Source: Dysidea avara
Lineage: Eukaryota; Porifera; Demospongiae; Dictyoceratida; Dysideidae
Reading direction: 5' to 3'
Length of the DNA: 64,000 nucleotides
NCBI RefSeq assembly: GCF_963678975.1
Contig: NC_089273.1
Coordinates: 8,804,614-8,868,613 of the forward strand
In this document: piece by piece, positions 8,358 through 20,689 of the stretch
Layout: every line of letters begins with the position of its first letter
How positions within the stretch are numbered: the stretch's first letter is position 1
Position numbers and translations under genes: made by a program
Notes under the pieces: generated by a model
Told to the model about the DNA's origin: nothing
Databases searched by the model: none
The model's input: only the letters and a program-made list of their open reading frames with translations

Positions 8358-11300
8358 TTATTCTGTAGGGAGTTCAGCTGCAAACAGTTAATCTTATAGA
8401 CAGTTCAGCAAGAAGCAAGTCACCATGTGGAGAGTTAAGCAAATATATCACTATAGAGATTCAGAACATTACAAGTCACACTGAAGAAAGTTCAGCTATA
8501 AACAAGTCATGCACTGTGTATAGAATTCAGCTACAATTAAGTCACTCTCTAGAGAATTCAGTTACACAGAATTCAGCTACACACAAGTCACTGTGGAGAG
8601 AGTTCAGCTACAAACAAATTACCCTTTAGAGTGATCAGCTACAAACAAAACACTTTGCAGGGTGTTCAGCTGCAACAAATCAACCTTTAGAGCGATCAGC
8701 AATGAACAAATCAACACAAATCTACCTGTAGAGAGATAAGCTAGAAACAAATCACCGTATAGAGAGTTCAGCTACAAAAAATCACCCTGTAGAGACATCA
8801 GCTAGAAACTAGACACAATGTAAGGAGTTCAGCTACAAGCAATCACCCTGTAGAGAGTTCAGCTAAAACAAATCAACCTGCAGAGAGATCAGCTACAAAC
8901 AAATCACCTTATAGAGAGTTCAGCTACAAACAAATTACCCTATAGAGAGATCGGCTACAAACAATCAACCTGCAAAGAGATCAGCTACACACAAATCAAC
9001 TTGTAGAGAGTTCAGCTACAAAAAATCACCCTGTAGAGACATCAGCTAGAAACTAGACACAATGTAAGGAGTTCAGCTACAAGCAATCACCCTGTAGAGA
9101 GTTCAGCTAAAACAAATCAACCTGCAGAGAGATCAGCTACAAACAAATCACCTTATAGAGAGTTCAGCTACAAACAAATCACCCTGTAGAGAGTTCAGCT
9201 AAAACAAATCAACCTGCAGAGAGATCAGCTACAAACAAATCACCTTATAGATAGTTCAGCTACAAACAAATTACCTTGTAGAGAGATCGGCTACAAACAA
9301 ATCAACCTGCAGAAAGATCAGCTACACACAATTCAACTTGTAGAGAGTTAAGCTACAAACAGATTACATGTAGAGAGATCGGCTACACACAAATCAACTT
9401 GTAGAGAGATCAGCTACAAACAAATCACCCTGTAGGGAGATCAGCTAGAAACTAGACACAATGTAAGGAGTTCAGCTACAAGCAAATCACCGTGTAGAGA
9501 GTTCAGCTACAAACAAACCAACCTGTAGAGCGATCAGCTAGAAACAAATTACCCTGAAGAGAGGTCAGCTACAAAAAATCACCTTGTAGAGAGATCAACT
9601 ACAAACAAAACATTTTGCAGAGAGTTCAGCTACAAACAAATCAACCTTTAGAGCGATCAGCAACAAACAAATCAACCTGTAGAGAGATCATCTAGAAACA
9701 AATCAACCTACAGAGTTATCAGCTACAAACAAATCAGCTTGTAGAGAGATCAGTTACACACAAATCAACCTGTACAGAGATAAGCTAAAAACAAATCAGA
9801 GTTCAGCTAAAACAAATCAATCTGCAGAGAGATTAGCTACATACAAATCACCTTATAGATAGTTCAGCTACAAACAAATTACCTTGTAGAGAGATCGGCT
9901 ACAAACAAATCACCCTGCAGAGAGATCAGCTACACACAAATCACCTTATAGAGAGTTCAGCTACAAACAAATTACCTTGTAGAGAGATCGGCTACAAACA
10001 AATCACCCTGCAGAGAGATTAGCTACATACAAATCACCTTATAGATAGTTCAGCTACAAACAAATTACCTTGTAGAGAGATCGGCTACAAACAAATCACC
10101 CTGTAGAGAGATCAGCTAGAAACTACACACAATGTAAGGTGTTCAGCTACAAACAAATCACCCTGTAGAGAGATCAGCTACAAACTAGACACAAAGTAAG
10201 GAGTTCAGCTACAAGCAAGTTACCCTGTAGAGAGTTCATCTACAAGCAAATCAACCTACAGAGCAATCAGCTAGAAACAAATCACCCTGAAGAGAGGTCA
10301 GCTAGAAACAAATCACCCTGAAGAGAGGTCAGCTACAAACAAAACACTTTGCAGAGAATTCAGCTACAAACAAATCAGCTTGTAGAGAGATCAGTTACAC
10401 ACAAATCAACCTGTAGAGAGATAAGCTAGAAACAAATCACCCTGTAGAGAGTTCAGCTACAAGCAAAACACCCTGTAGAGAGTTCAGCAACAAAGAAACC
10501 ACCATATAGAGAGTTCAGCTGCAAACAAATCACCTTATAGAGAGTTCAGCTACAAGCAAATTACCCTGTAGAGAGATTAGCTAGAAACTAGACACAGTGT
10601 AAGGAGTTCAGCTACAAGTAAATCAGCCTGTAGAGAGTTCAGCTAAAACAAATCAACCTGTAGAGAGATCAGCTACAAACAAATCACCTTATAGACAGTT
10701 CAGCTACAAATTACCTTGTAGAGAGATCAGCTAAAAATTAATCAACCTGCAGAGAGATCAGCTACACTCAAATCAACTTGTAGAGAGATTAGCTACAAAA
10801 AAATCACCCTGTAGAGAGATCAGCTAGAAACTAGACACAATGTAAGGAGTTCAGCTACAAGCAAATCACCCTTTAGTGAGTTCAGCTACAAACAAATCAA
10901 CCTGCAGTGAGATCACCTACAAAAAAGCACCTTGTACAGAGTTCAGCTACAAACAAATTACCCTGTAGAGAGATCGGCTACAAACAAATCAACCTGTAGA
11001 AAGATCAGCTACACACAAATCAACTTGTAGAGAGATCAGCTACAAACAAATCACCCTGTAGAGAGATCAGCTAGAAACTAGACACAATGTAAGCAGTTCA
11101 GCTACAAGTAAATCACCCTGTAGAGAGTTCAGCTAAAACAAATCAACCTGCAGAGAGATCAGCTACAAATAAATCACTTTATAGACAGTTCAGCTACAAA
11201 CAAATTACCTTGTAGAGAGATCGGCTGCAAATTAGTCAACCTGCAAAGAGATCAACTACACACAAATCAACTTGTAGAGAGATCAGCTACAAACAAATCT

Positions 11301-12853
11301 CCCTGTAGAGAGATCAGCTAGAAACTAGATACAATGCAAGGAGTTCAGCTACAAGCAAAATCACCCTTTAGTGAGTTCAGCTACAAACAAATCAACCTGC
11401 AGTGAGATCACCCACAAAAACGCACTTGTACAGAGTTCAGTTACAAACAAATTACCCTGTAGAGAGATCAGGTAGAAGAATTCACCTTGTAGAGAGTTCA
11501 GCAACTAGGGACCCGCCGATTATGCTCATAATTTTACCTATTATGCTATGCTGCACTGCTCAAAAATTTACCTATTATGCTTAAATTTATGCTCAATACT
11601 TACACATTATGCTCAAATTATGCCCAATTATTTATGCCTCAGTTCTCATGCTCTGCTAATAATTTCCAATTTATGGATAAATAATAAGTGGCTGAAGCAC
11701 AAACTTACTTGTCAAAATGCATATCACAGAAAGGATCGATATACTCTAATAGAACAGTCAGCTATTTGATTGTTCTATTAGAGTATATCGATCTTTCTGT
11801 GATAGCTATTTTGATAAGCAAGAATTCATACTATTACACAAATATTCTACCTATTATGCTAGCATTATGCTCAATGCTTTCAGACACCTATTATGCTCAT
11901 AATTATGCCAGCATAATCGGCGGGTCCCTATCAGCAACAAAGAAACCACCATGTAGAGAGTTCAGCTGCAAACAAATCACCCAGTAGAAAGATCAGCTAG
12001 AAGAAGTTACCTTGTAGAGAGATCAGTTACAAAGAAACCATCATATAGAGAGTTCAGCTACAAAGAAATTACCCCGTAGAGAGTTCAGCTAGAAGAAGTC
12101 ACCTTGTAAAGAGTTCAGCTACAAAGAAACCATCATATAGAGAGTTCGGCTACAAAGAAACCACCTGTACAGAATTCAACTACAAACAAATCACCCTGTA
12201 TAGAGATCAGCTAGAAGAAGTTACCTTGTAGATAGTTAAGCTACAACAATTCACCCTGTAGAAAGATCAGCTAGAAGAAGTCACCTTGTAGAGTGTTCAG
12301 TTACAAAGAAACCATCATGTAGAGAGTTCAGCTGCAAACAAATCACTCTGTAGAGAATTCAGCTACAATGAAACCGCCATGTAGAGAGTTCAGCCTCATA
12401 CAAACCACCTTGTAGAGAATTCAACTACAACAAATCACCCTGTAGAGAAGAAGTTACCTTGTAGAGAGTTCAGCTACAAAGAAACCATCATGTAGGGAGT
12501 TCAGCTACAAAGAAACCACCATGTAGAGAGTTTAGCTGCAAACAAATCACCTGTAGAGAGTTCAGCTAGAAATAAATCACCCCATAGAGAGATCAGCTGG
12601 ACGAAGTCACCTTGTAGAGAGTTCAGCTACAAAGAAACCATCATGTAGGGAGTTCAGCTACAAAGAAACCACCATGTAGAGAGTTTAGCTGCAAACAAAT
12701 CACCTGTAGAGAGTTCAGCTAGAAACAAAATACCCTGTAGAGAGACCAGCTAGAAGAGGTTACCTTGTAGAGAGTTCAGCTACAAAGAAACCATCCTGTA
12801 TATAGTTCAGCTACATTTCAAGTCACCCAGTAGAGAGATCAGCTGCAAAAAAA
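8358..12853 (+). repeat. 4.5 kb 30-31 bp minisatellite array (composite A)
   Basis: Units of GTAGAGAGATCAGCTACAAA plus CAAATCACCCT type. Higher-order blocks are visible; for example the block at about 8787-9028 is repeated from about 9029. A recurring multi-unit motif contains ACTAGACACAATGTAAGGAG. The array is interrupted by a hAT MITE at 11506-11930. No frame is open across it. Confidence 0.95.
11506..11930. mobile_element. hAT-type MITE inside the minisatellite
   Basis: Perfect TIR TAGGGACCCGCCGATTATGC at both ends, flanked by a perfect 8-bp duplication TCAGCAAC (11498-11505 and 11931-11938) made from the minisatellite. The interior has repeated CCTATTATGCTC-type motifs. A nested foldback at about 11722-11804 has arms ATCACAGAAAG and ATCGATATACTCTAATAGAA. 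It is non-coding and related to 47798-48233. Confidence 0.93.
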
Positions 12854-13384
12854 ATATCCTGTGGGGCATAATGGGCATGTAATAAATATATGTATATAAT
12901 TTGTATAATTACTAATAAAATCAAAAATAATTGAAGTACTACAATTCTTCTTTAAGTTCTTTTCTTCTTCCTGTAGTAAAGAAAAAAACGCATGGGTTAA
13001 AAAAGCCCCAAAGCCAGCCATAGGCCGGCTTTGCAGTATACAAATACAAAAAGAAGTGATATCTAATCAAAAACAGCCAAGCTGTAAAAAAAGGTGCGGC
13101 CCCCAAAAAGGCCATGGTGAAAAAAGATGTGAAATCCAAGGTGGCGGCCAAGAAATGACTGTGATGGTAGGTTAATGGTTACATTTTAATAACAACAATT
13201 CAGGTGAATTTTGTGCCGCTTGGTCTTGGCACCAAATTCACCTGAATTGTTGTTATTAAAATGTAACCATTAACCTACCATCACAGCCATTTCTTGGCCG
13301 CCACCTTGGATTTCACATCTTTTTTCACCATGGCCTTTTTGTGGGCCACACCTTTTTTTACAGCTTGGCTGTTTTTGATTAGAT
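12854..13384 (+). mobile_element. Linker and palindromic end of composite A
   Basis: The linker 12854-13060 is nearly identical to 539-746. The palindrome 13061-13384 has ATCTAATC/GATTAGAT ends and arms of about 155 bp. Confidence 0.93.
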
Positions 13385-13702
13385 TTGAACTTACTTGAGA
13401 CAAGGGAGGTAAGAAATAAACCGCAACAATACACAGGAGGTTGCCACTGCTTTATAGCCTTAGTGACTGTTCTATTAGAGTATATTAAATGCTATATTAA
13501 TTAAACTTCATTAATTGCATCCATAGTATAATTTTATGCATATGCAGACTATCTAAGGGTGTATTAGTGCGAAAACCAGTTTTAAAACTGCGTTAAATTA
13601 ATATACTCTAATAGAACAGTCACTAAGGTGATAAAGCAGTGGCGACCTCCTGTGCATTGTTGTGGTTTATTTCTTACCTCCCTTGTCTCAAGTAAGTTCA
13701 AA
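13385..13702. repeat. 318-bp foldback adjoining composite A
   Basis: Arms of about 105 bp, TTGAACTTACTTGAGACAAG and its reverse complement. They include TTCTTACCTCCCTTGTCTCA and the dispersed ACTCTAATAGAACAGTCA motif. It begins at the base after the composite palindrome ends. Confidence 0.88.
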
Positions 13703-15001
13703 TATATAAATTATTTTAAGTTTAAGCAATTTTATGTAGCTATTCTCGGCCTAATGTGTTGTAGCTATACACTGTAAATTCAAATGGGTACAAATGACCC
13801 AAAATTTTGGGTTGTTTTACCTGCAATTCAAACCACTGATTTTTTGGTAGTAATGACCCAAAGATGTATTGGTTTATTTTAACTTTGTAAGATACAGTCA
13901 TATTACCCAGATGCTCTATAGTCTCTTCAACCTCAAGCCAGGTGTATGAAATAACCTTGCCATCATGGTCATTTTAACCATCTGTGGTAAAATTAACCCA
14001 TGTCACAAAAGATTTGTTTGTTTGTTTACATTAATTAACAAGTCAGTAATAACATACATTAATCTATCTATGACACATATTCACAATAATTGTTACATAC
14101 TGCACATTAATACTTTAAACATACCTGGTCTTAAAGAGTTTTCAAATTGTATTTAAAACCTATGTTCTCCATGTTCACTTTTGATTGTGGGATGTAACAC
14201 AACTGTTATAATGGCCAGTTGTACTGTAAATTTAACCATGTAGCTGGTCATCTAAACTTTACCATAGCAGACTTGACAATTCACACTCAAATTACCAAAA
14301 TATGTTATTTCAACATCTTAAGTGAACAGTTGTATTGACCTTCCCTGGTTATTTTGACTGATTTAGTTCAAATACCTACTCGGGTTACAATCACTTTTAG
14401 ATGGTCATTTTAACCAAAACTTCTGCAGTTTAAATTTACCCATGGAGGTCAAATTGATCCATTTGAATTTACTGTGTATGAGGTAGCTACTATTTCCATC
14501 TCGAATTGATAAAAAATCACTCTACATAGGTGCCTAAATAGCTGTTTTCAAATGTTTCTTAGCTAGTACTATACTTAAATTCAAAAAATGCCAAAGTAAT
14601 CGCAATAAGTTGCTGTGTCCGGAATTATAATTGTAATTTTGTGTCCGACGATTCGTCAAGTTACCACATCTGGGAAAAAGGCGATAGCTGCAACTGTAGC
14701 TGATAAAAATCTAATCTGCTTATATCACGGGATAGCTCAAGAATAGCTCTACCAATCACTACCACACAATAGCATATAAGTTGCATGGGAAGGGTAGAGA
14801 TGGAGGAGTCCGAACGAACTTGAAATTAGGTTAGGTAATCCTAAGGCTGCAGCACATGCTGCTGCAGACCTTCAGTGCTGGTCACTGTAAAGCATTAATA
14901 CAATAATACAACAATACAATAATACAACAATACAATACGAACGTTACTTTGTCCGAGCATCCATTTTTTTGGACAGTGGCTTTCGAAGGTCACTGCAGCC
15001 A
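13703..15001 (-). repeat. Right inverted arm inside the hAT-like unit (first part)
   Basis: Reverse complement of about 7017-7490, interrupted by the mariner-like MITE 13770-14476 and by about 120 bp at 14818-14938. That short extra segment ends in an ACAATA/ACAAC simple repeat (14897-14938). No gene. Confidence 0.85.
13770..14476. mobile_element. Tc1/mariner-type MITE with TA duplication
   Basis: Ends CACTGTAAATTCAAATGG and reverse complement CACAGTAAATTCAAATGG, flanked by TA on both sides. The uninterrupted site is visible in the inverted arm near 7425-7440 (GTAGCTACCTCATTTAGCTA). Its 707 bp hold no transposase. Confidence 0.85.
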
Positions 15002-15003
15002 TG

Positions 15004-15150
15004 TTCTATACCATATGCGTATTTTGTACCGTACGCGTATGGTATGTACCATACGCGTATGGTACATACCATACGCGTACGGTACGATTTTCCGTACCAT
15101 ACGCGTACGGTATAGGCATACGCGTATGGTACGTACCATATGCGTATTAT
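15004..15150. repeat. Palindromic ACGCGT-centred tandem array
   Basis: About eight copies of a unit close to the 20-bp palindrome GTACCATACGCGTATGGTAC with C/T-for-T changes. Both strands read almost the same. A second block lies at 17892-17972, and the right end 20505-20529 is a further partial unit. Confidence 0.9.
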
Positions 15151-17891
15151 GCCTTTTCTCAGTGTCTTCTAGCCTTGCCATCACCTAGCTACAATGGGCT
15201 ATCTTTACAAACATTTCTAGCTTTTGCACTGCTTGTGCAAAGCTAACAACTTGACAAATGAACTTTGTAAGTGTTATCAGTTGTGCAACATGGCCCCTCA
15301 CTGTCTTTACATCTTTATCTATTATATACACTCTTCTTCTTTTGAGGATCCAATTTATGTTTGCGTACTTTTCTTGTTTGTACATACTGTAAGTAGTACC
15401 ACCACTCACATTCATCACACTGGACCTACAGCACAAATTAACGTGGATGTTGTTAACTTTAAGGAGTATAGCTATACATTCAGATAAGAGTAGCTAAACA
15501 CATTGTCCCATCCACAGTAAGTAGTGAGTGGTTACAACACACTTAACAATTAAACAATGCCAGATAACATATAAATACATACATTCGTTACTGAAATATT
15601 CATTAGAACTCATAAACTCACCATAAAATCTCTGCCATGTTATGTTTTCCTCAGTAGGCAATGTGCATGCCTCATTCAATAGCAAAGATTCAGTTTAAAA
15701 AGAATTTGTTGCACATGCAATTAATTATGCTAATAATGCTACGCTACAGCTAGATTTACATTAATTTGCAAACTGGAATATTGCTTTCTCTACAGTAAAA
15801 TCTCTTTGCTACCTCCCTCGATGTTATTGTATCAGAATTCTCCAGATCTTCCTCTGTTTGAGCAATCATTACATTGTACTTCTCGAGCTCATCTGATTAA
15901 AATTGTCTGCTCAACACTCCTTTAGTGTGTGCCATCAGGCATAAATATCCATTTTTAAGTGGAAGCTATAGTGTACTAACAAATTAAAGCTAAACAATAG
16001 ATTATGTAACAACAATAGAATAAAATATTTAATGAAATAATATACATATATGTGACTGTAAAAAATTGGCTATATTTTCCAATGGATGCAAATTAATTAA
16101 TATGGCTGCTATCACATATTGTGGGTATTGTTCTATAATTGTAGGGAAGTGTAGGCTCTTGGGCAAATCTTTTATAAGCAGAACAGACCACTGTATATAA
16201 TATTATTCATCAATAATTGAAAGCACACAATAACAACTATAACTCTTACAACTACTGCACACAATATTAATATTACAAGTATATGCATAATGAATTATTA
16301 CATCATGTCACATCATTACATTACATCATAAACTCTATTACAGGTATGAAGGAGGAGTAGCATTATGTAATAATGGCCTGATTTTTGAATTTTCATTATA
16401 TCAATTAAACAATGGATCATGAATCCAATAGGAAGTAATATATGTGTAGCAATTGCAGCCACAATGTACTGCGTGGAAGAAGAAATAAAAATTAAAATTT
16501 ACAATGCGTTTTCAGTGTATATGGTTGCTATGCAACAGCTAGATAATTAACTTGACTATTCTAAAGAACATACATTACTATAGTATACCAGCTTGTGTAC
16601 TTTCAAAGTAATATATAGCATTTCCACTGTGGAGAAAAAAAGCACTTGTGCATTCAGGAGTGGAAGGGTAGAATGTGACAGCTTTATTATCAAAGTCAAC
16701 CACTCATCATAGTATTATTGTGAAATATTACATCATCTGCAGTTTCACAATTGGTGTAACATTCCTGGAATGTCAACAATCTACAAACAGTACACAACAC
16801 TATTAGTCAGTCAGCAACTTACTGCTTTCCAATTCGAAACATTGTTTCAAAATGTATAATAAGCCTATATCACCAAGCCTGGAGTTTGATTGTGGGTTTA
16901 ATTTCACTCAGCTGAAGCTACCTTAAGATATGTATGGGCCCCCACTGATTATCTTTTTCATCTCTCTACTGTTCACTGGATTAATCTAATGGAAATTCTA
17001 TGAGTTAATGTTAATCAAGAGTTTTACTCTTGGTTGATGCAAATTGGTTACTTTATTGATACAAACATACTGGCTTTGTTCATCGACTTGAACTGTCACT
17101 ACAATAAATGTGTTTTTGTGCAAATCACGCACACACACACACATCACATACTTCAGCGAAGTATGTGATGTGTAGGAGATGATGGTCCACATTTGCTAAC
17201 TAATCGACAAATGGGTTCATATTTGCTAACTAATGGACAAATGTGGACAATCATCTCCTACACATCACATACACCACAGGTGCATGTGCATGCTATGTAC
17301 AGCACATTTAGGGCATACCACATAATTATGCCCGAATACACATTTTATTGTAGTGTGTCTGTGTAATGGCTTAGCACAAAATAAGTTTATTTATAGCACA
17401 TAAAAATTGAAGCTTTTCTATACATCCTACTACCTCTAAATGATACAGGATGCCATGTACACCAATATACAGTCACACTGCTTGTCTTGTATGCTTCACA
17501 CACTATATCCTGAAAGTGTGCCTGCACCCAAAGGGTGTGCTGCTGGTTAAGTGTGCTATGCACCACCTCAGTTTTAACAGTGTAGGTTTGCATCATGCAG
17601 TAAAGCAAATTATATCTTAATTACAGTAAAGCAAAATACATCTCAGCTCTAGAGAATAGAATAGCTAATCAGACCAAAATATGATTGCTTTATAGAGGTA
17701 TATACCTAGCTAGCTCGATCTTGACTGAATTACAGAAACTGCTAAGAGACTAGCCGGGCCCCTTCCCACTCCCTCTTCCCCAAAAAGAAATGAAAGCAGA
17801 GTGCCATCCGGCATAGTCAATAGGTACGACAGTGTAAAAACCTTCTGCTTGATATTATATACAAAGCAGGTTAGCTATAGCCTATACTCAG
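15151..17891. other. Non-coding stretch within the 5.5 kb insertion
   Basis: No frame above about 89 codons and no recognisable protein. It contains a CA simple repeat (17127-17145) beside a perfect hairpin CATCACATACTTC..GAAGTATGTGATG. It also contains a foldback with arms GTATGTGATGTGTAGGAGAT (about 17161-17197 against 17232-17272). Confidence 0.6.
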
Positions 17892-17972
17892 ATGGTACGA
17901 TTTTCCGTACCATACGCGTATGGTTGTACCGTACGCGTATACGCATATGGTATGTACCATACGCGTATGGTA
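17892..17972. repeat. Second palindromic ACGCGT block
   Basis: Units of GTACCATACGCGTATGGTAC type, sharing the spacer GATTTTCCGTACC with the block at 15084-15100. It immediately precedes the nested foldback. Confidence 0.85.
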
Positions 17973-17983
17973 CAAAATAAAAA

Positions 17984-20504
17984 TAGGTGGGGTCTATTCT
18001 ACGGAACGGAACGGAACGGAACGGAACGGAATGATGGACTAAACTACGGAACGGAATGCTTTCTCAGATTGAAGCTTGCAGCTTACCATTGCTGTACAAG
18101 TTATCAGTGGCACTTCCAGCAGGTAATCAAACGTACCCCAAGAAAGATAAAACGAATTTAAGGATCGATTGTGGGTTCTTGTTGGTTGTCATTAGTAACG
18201 AAGTACTAATTGTGGGAATAGCTGACTCAGTGTGTTCATCTTCGGATATATCAAGTAGGGAACTTAATGCATGACTTGTTTTTACTAGTATGTGAGTTAT
18301 TTTTACTTACTTGACTTTAGAATGTACAGTCTGAGGCCCAGCCTTTCTAATCGGCATAAATCAGTATGTGTATAGCTACACTACAAAGGAAACAAGTATG
18401 GTGACAAGCTGAATCAACTCAGTCTAAGCAGAATCTAAAGGAATTTTGTGCAGTGTGTGAGGAGCAAACATTCAGATACCTCAAGGAGGCTATATTGTGT
18501 GAACATCAATGGTTCATTAACAGAGTAGTGGACTATTGTCAGATATCTCAGCCTGAGTACTGAGTTGAATTCTGGATGGGGTCTATTTTACAGAATGGAA
18601 TGCTTTCTGAATCAACTTGCAGCTTGGCTAGCTGCTATCATTGCTGAAATTGCATTTTATCAGTGGAACCTCCAGGAAAATGGAATAGGATAATTATAAA
18701 ACATTAATTAAGTGATTGTTTAGGTAATCATGACTTTATTCAGTCTAATAAACAGAATATATGGTTGATTGAGTGAGGTATCACTTTCAGAATGTTCAGA
18801 CGACCAGTGATGAGATGCATGGATTCATCGAATTTTTGTTGTGGTTGGTGACATTAAATATCCAAAAGCAAACTGACTGTATAATATTAATTCACTTTCT
18901 TTATATTTCTCAATTTTGAGCCTGTATACAAATAATTGAATTTTCCTTGTCAATAGAAATCCTAGAATAAGATGGGAGAGAAACTTATCTTTGTTTACCT
19001 ATACTGTACAACCAAGAGTTCGTAATACTGATTTGTATGGGGGAGAGTGTCTAACTCTCAGTATGGCCTGTACAAACACCCTACGTAAAGTTCACCTTTC
19101 ATCAAATCAACACATTTACTGGGGGATAGAAAACTGTTGATTAGTGTTGCTGAAGAAGGTAAAGCCTTTGTTCTGAAATAAGGCCGAGGTGTTACTTTAA
19201 GCAGGGTGTTTGGTGAATGCATTCAAGTTAGACACTCGATCTCCACCTTATTATGAACTCTTGGTACAACTTCAAAGGAAAATGAAGAAAACATACAGAT
19301 GAATCAATAAAATCACTACAGTAAGGTGAATTACAGACTAGTGAGATCTTGGTTAATTAATGACAGTGGTTGGAGATTAAGTGTGGTAGCTTCTTGTTCT
19401 TGAATATGCAAAGTGGAAGTACAAATCAAAATGGGATATCAATTTCATTATGAAAATTTGTATACATAAATAATCTAGCATTACTATTTCATTTGTCCTC
19501 CACTTAAACATGCTACAACAGTACTAGTGTCAGTACATTGGCAGTGAGTCTACCTTGAAATTTCAACTCTAGAGTAGATCCAACACAGGACAGCCCGCAC
19601 TGTAACAAATACATGTGATCCCATTGTAATTTCATGGACCAGCTGGACTGGGAATCACTTGAAAATAGACGAACAAATTTAACCTGTTTTGTTTGAAGTA
19701 AAGCATGTGAAATGTTACACTTAAGAAATCCTAGGATTCTTAGGTGGTATGTAATTAATGTGAGTGTTCCTTTTCAGGTCTGACTAGATACATTGAAATT
19801 ACACACACATCCTGGTCCAAATCACGTTTGCCTGGTGGCTACGGGCATGGTTTCACATGCGGCTTATAATAGAGATTTGGCTGATCTTGGAGTTTTGGCA
19901 TTTAGCCTGATTCAAGGCTAGCAGTCAGACACATCCTTGAATTGTGCAACAGATAAAATCAGCTCACTATTGAATACGGCATTAGTCCACTGCACCAGCT
20001 GTTAATATATAAATAACTCCATGCATACACTTCAGTGATGTTTGCAGAATATACCCTCCTTGCGGTCTGCCAAAATATTTGCTCCTCACACACTGCACAA
20101 AATTCTTCAAGTTTTAATTCAGCTGGCTCTTTCCTGTTACCAGTATCTTCCTGCTTGCTTTATTTATACACTGACTTATGACTTGAAAGACCGGCCCAGA
20201 CTGTTTTCTAAAGTCTAAATAAGAAAAACAGCTCACATAAAGTTCCCTTCAGTATGGATGAACATCACTGATACAGCTCATCCCACAATAATACTTCGTT
20301 ACTAATGACAACCAACAAAAACCCACAATCGATCCGTTAATTCTTTTTATCTTATGTTTAATCACCCACTGGAGATGCCACTGCTAACTTATAAGGGAAA
20401 TTTCAGCAATGGTAAGTTGCAAGCTTCAATTTGAGAAAGCGTTCCGTTCCGTGGTTTAGTCCATCATTCCGTTCTGTTCCGTTCCGTAGAATAGTCCCCA
20501 CCTA
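17984..20504. mobile_element. 2.5 kb foldback element with GGAAC pentamer ends
   Basis: Terminal TAGGTGGGG followed by TCTATTCTACGGAACGG, then tandem GGAAC pentamers. The right end is its reverse complement (CCGTAGAATAGTCCCCACCTA). The TIRs extend about 280-300 bp (18000-18290 against 20220-20500), sharing TTGTTGGTTGTCATTAGTAA. The centre has a further inverted pair around 19010-19060 and 19225-19265 (ACCAAGAGTT). No coding frame. Confidence 0.75.
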
Positions 20505-20689
20505 CAAAATACGCAAATGGCATAGAACAGCCACACGATATAACCAAATCCTTTCAAATTTTATACATGGAGGTTATAGTGATAGGTCCTCATAATAGTG
20601 CCATAAATGATCAGCTTTCATTGCTCTTCTAGGAAATATCGCGTCCGAAAGCTCATGGGGGTCGAAAATACATGAGCTGCTCTACATAA

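Larger units (their letters stand above)
7496..13384 (+). mobile_element. Composite minisatellite element, copy A (complete)
   Basis: Order: module 7496-8357, minisatellite array 8358-12853, linker 12854-13060, palindrome 13061-13384. The left end reads AT-CAAGACACACGG with a perfect hairpin GACACAC-GGTA-GTGTGTC. The right end is an ACAGC-TTG-GCTGT hairpin followed by TTTTGATTAG-AT. The ends are not inverted repeats of each other. There is no transposase frame, so it is non-autonomous. It sits exactly at the centre of the inverted arms 6860-7490 and 13703 onward. Confidence 0.85.
15002..20529. mobile_element. 5.5 kb TIR insertion with 4-bp target duplication
   Basis: TIR of about 27 bp beginning TGTTCTATACCATATGCG, with right-end reverse complement TGTTCTATGCCATTTGCG. 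It is flanked by GCCA at 14998-15001 and 20530-20533. The inverted arm at 7017-7020 carries the same site once and uninterrupted. The interior holds two arrays of palindromic TACGCGTA units, non-coding DNA and a nested foldback (17984-20504). Confidence 0.8.

Noticed and set aside
17127-17145. CA dinucleotide run
   Set aside because: Ordinary simple repeat, noted only as part of its surroundings.
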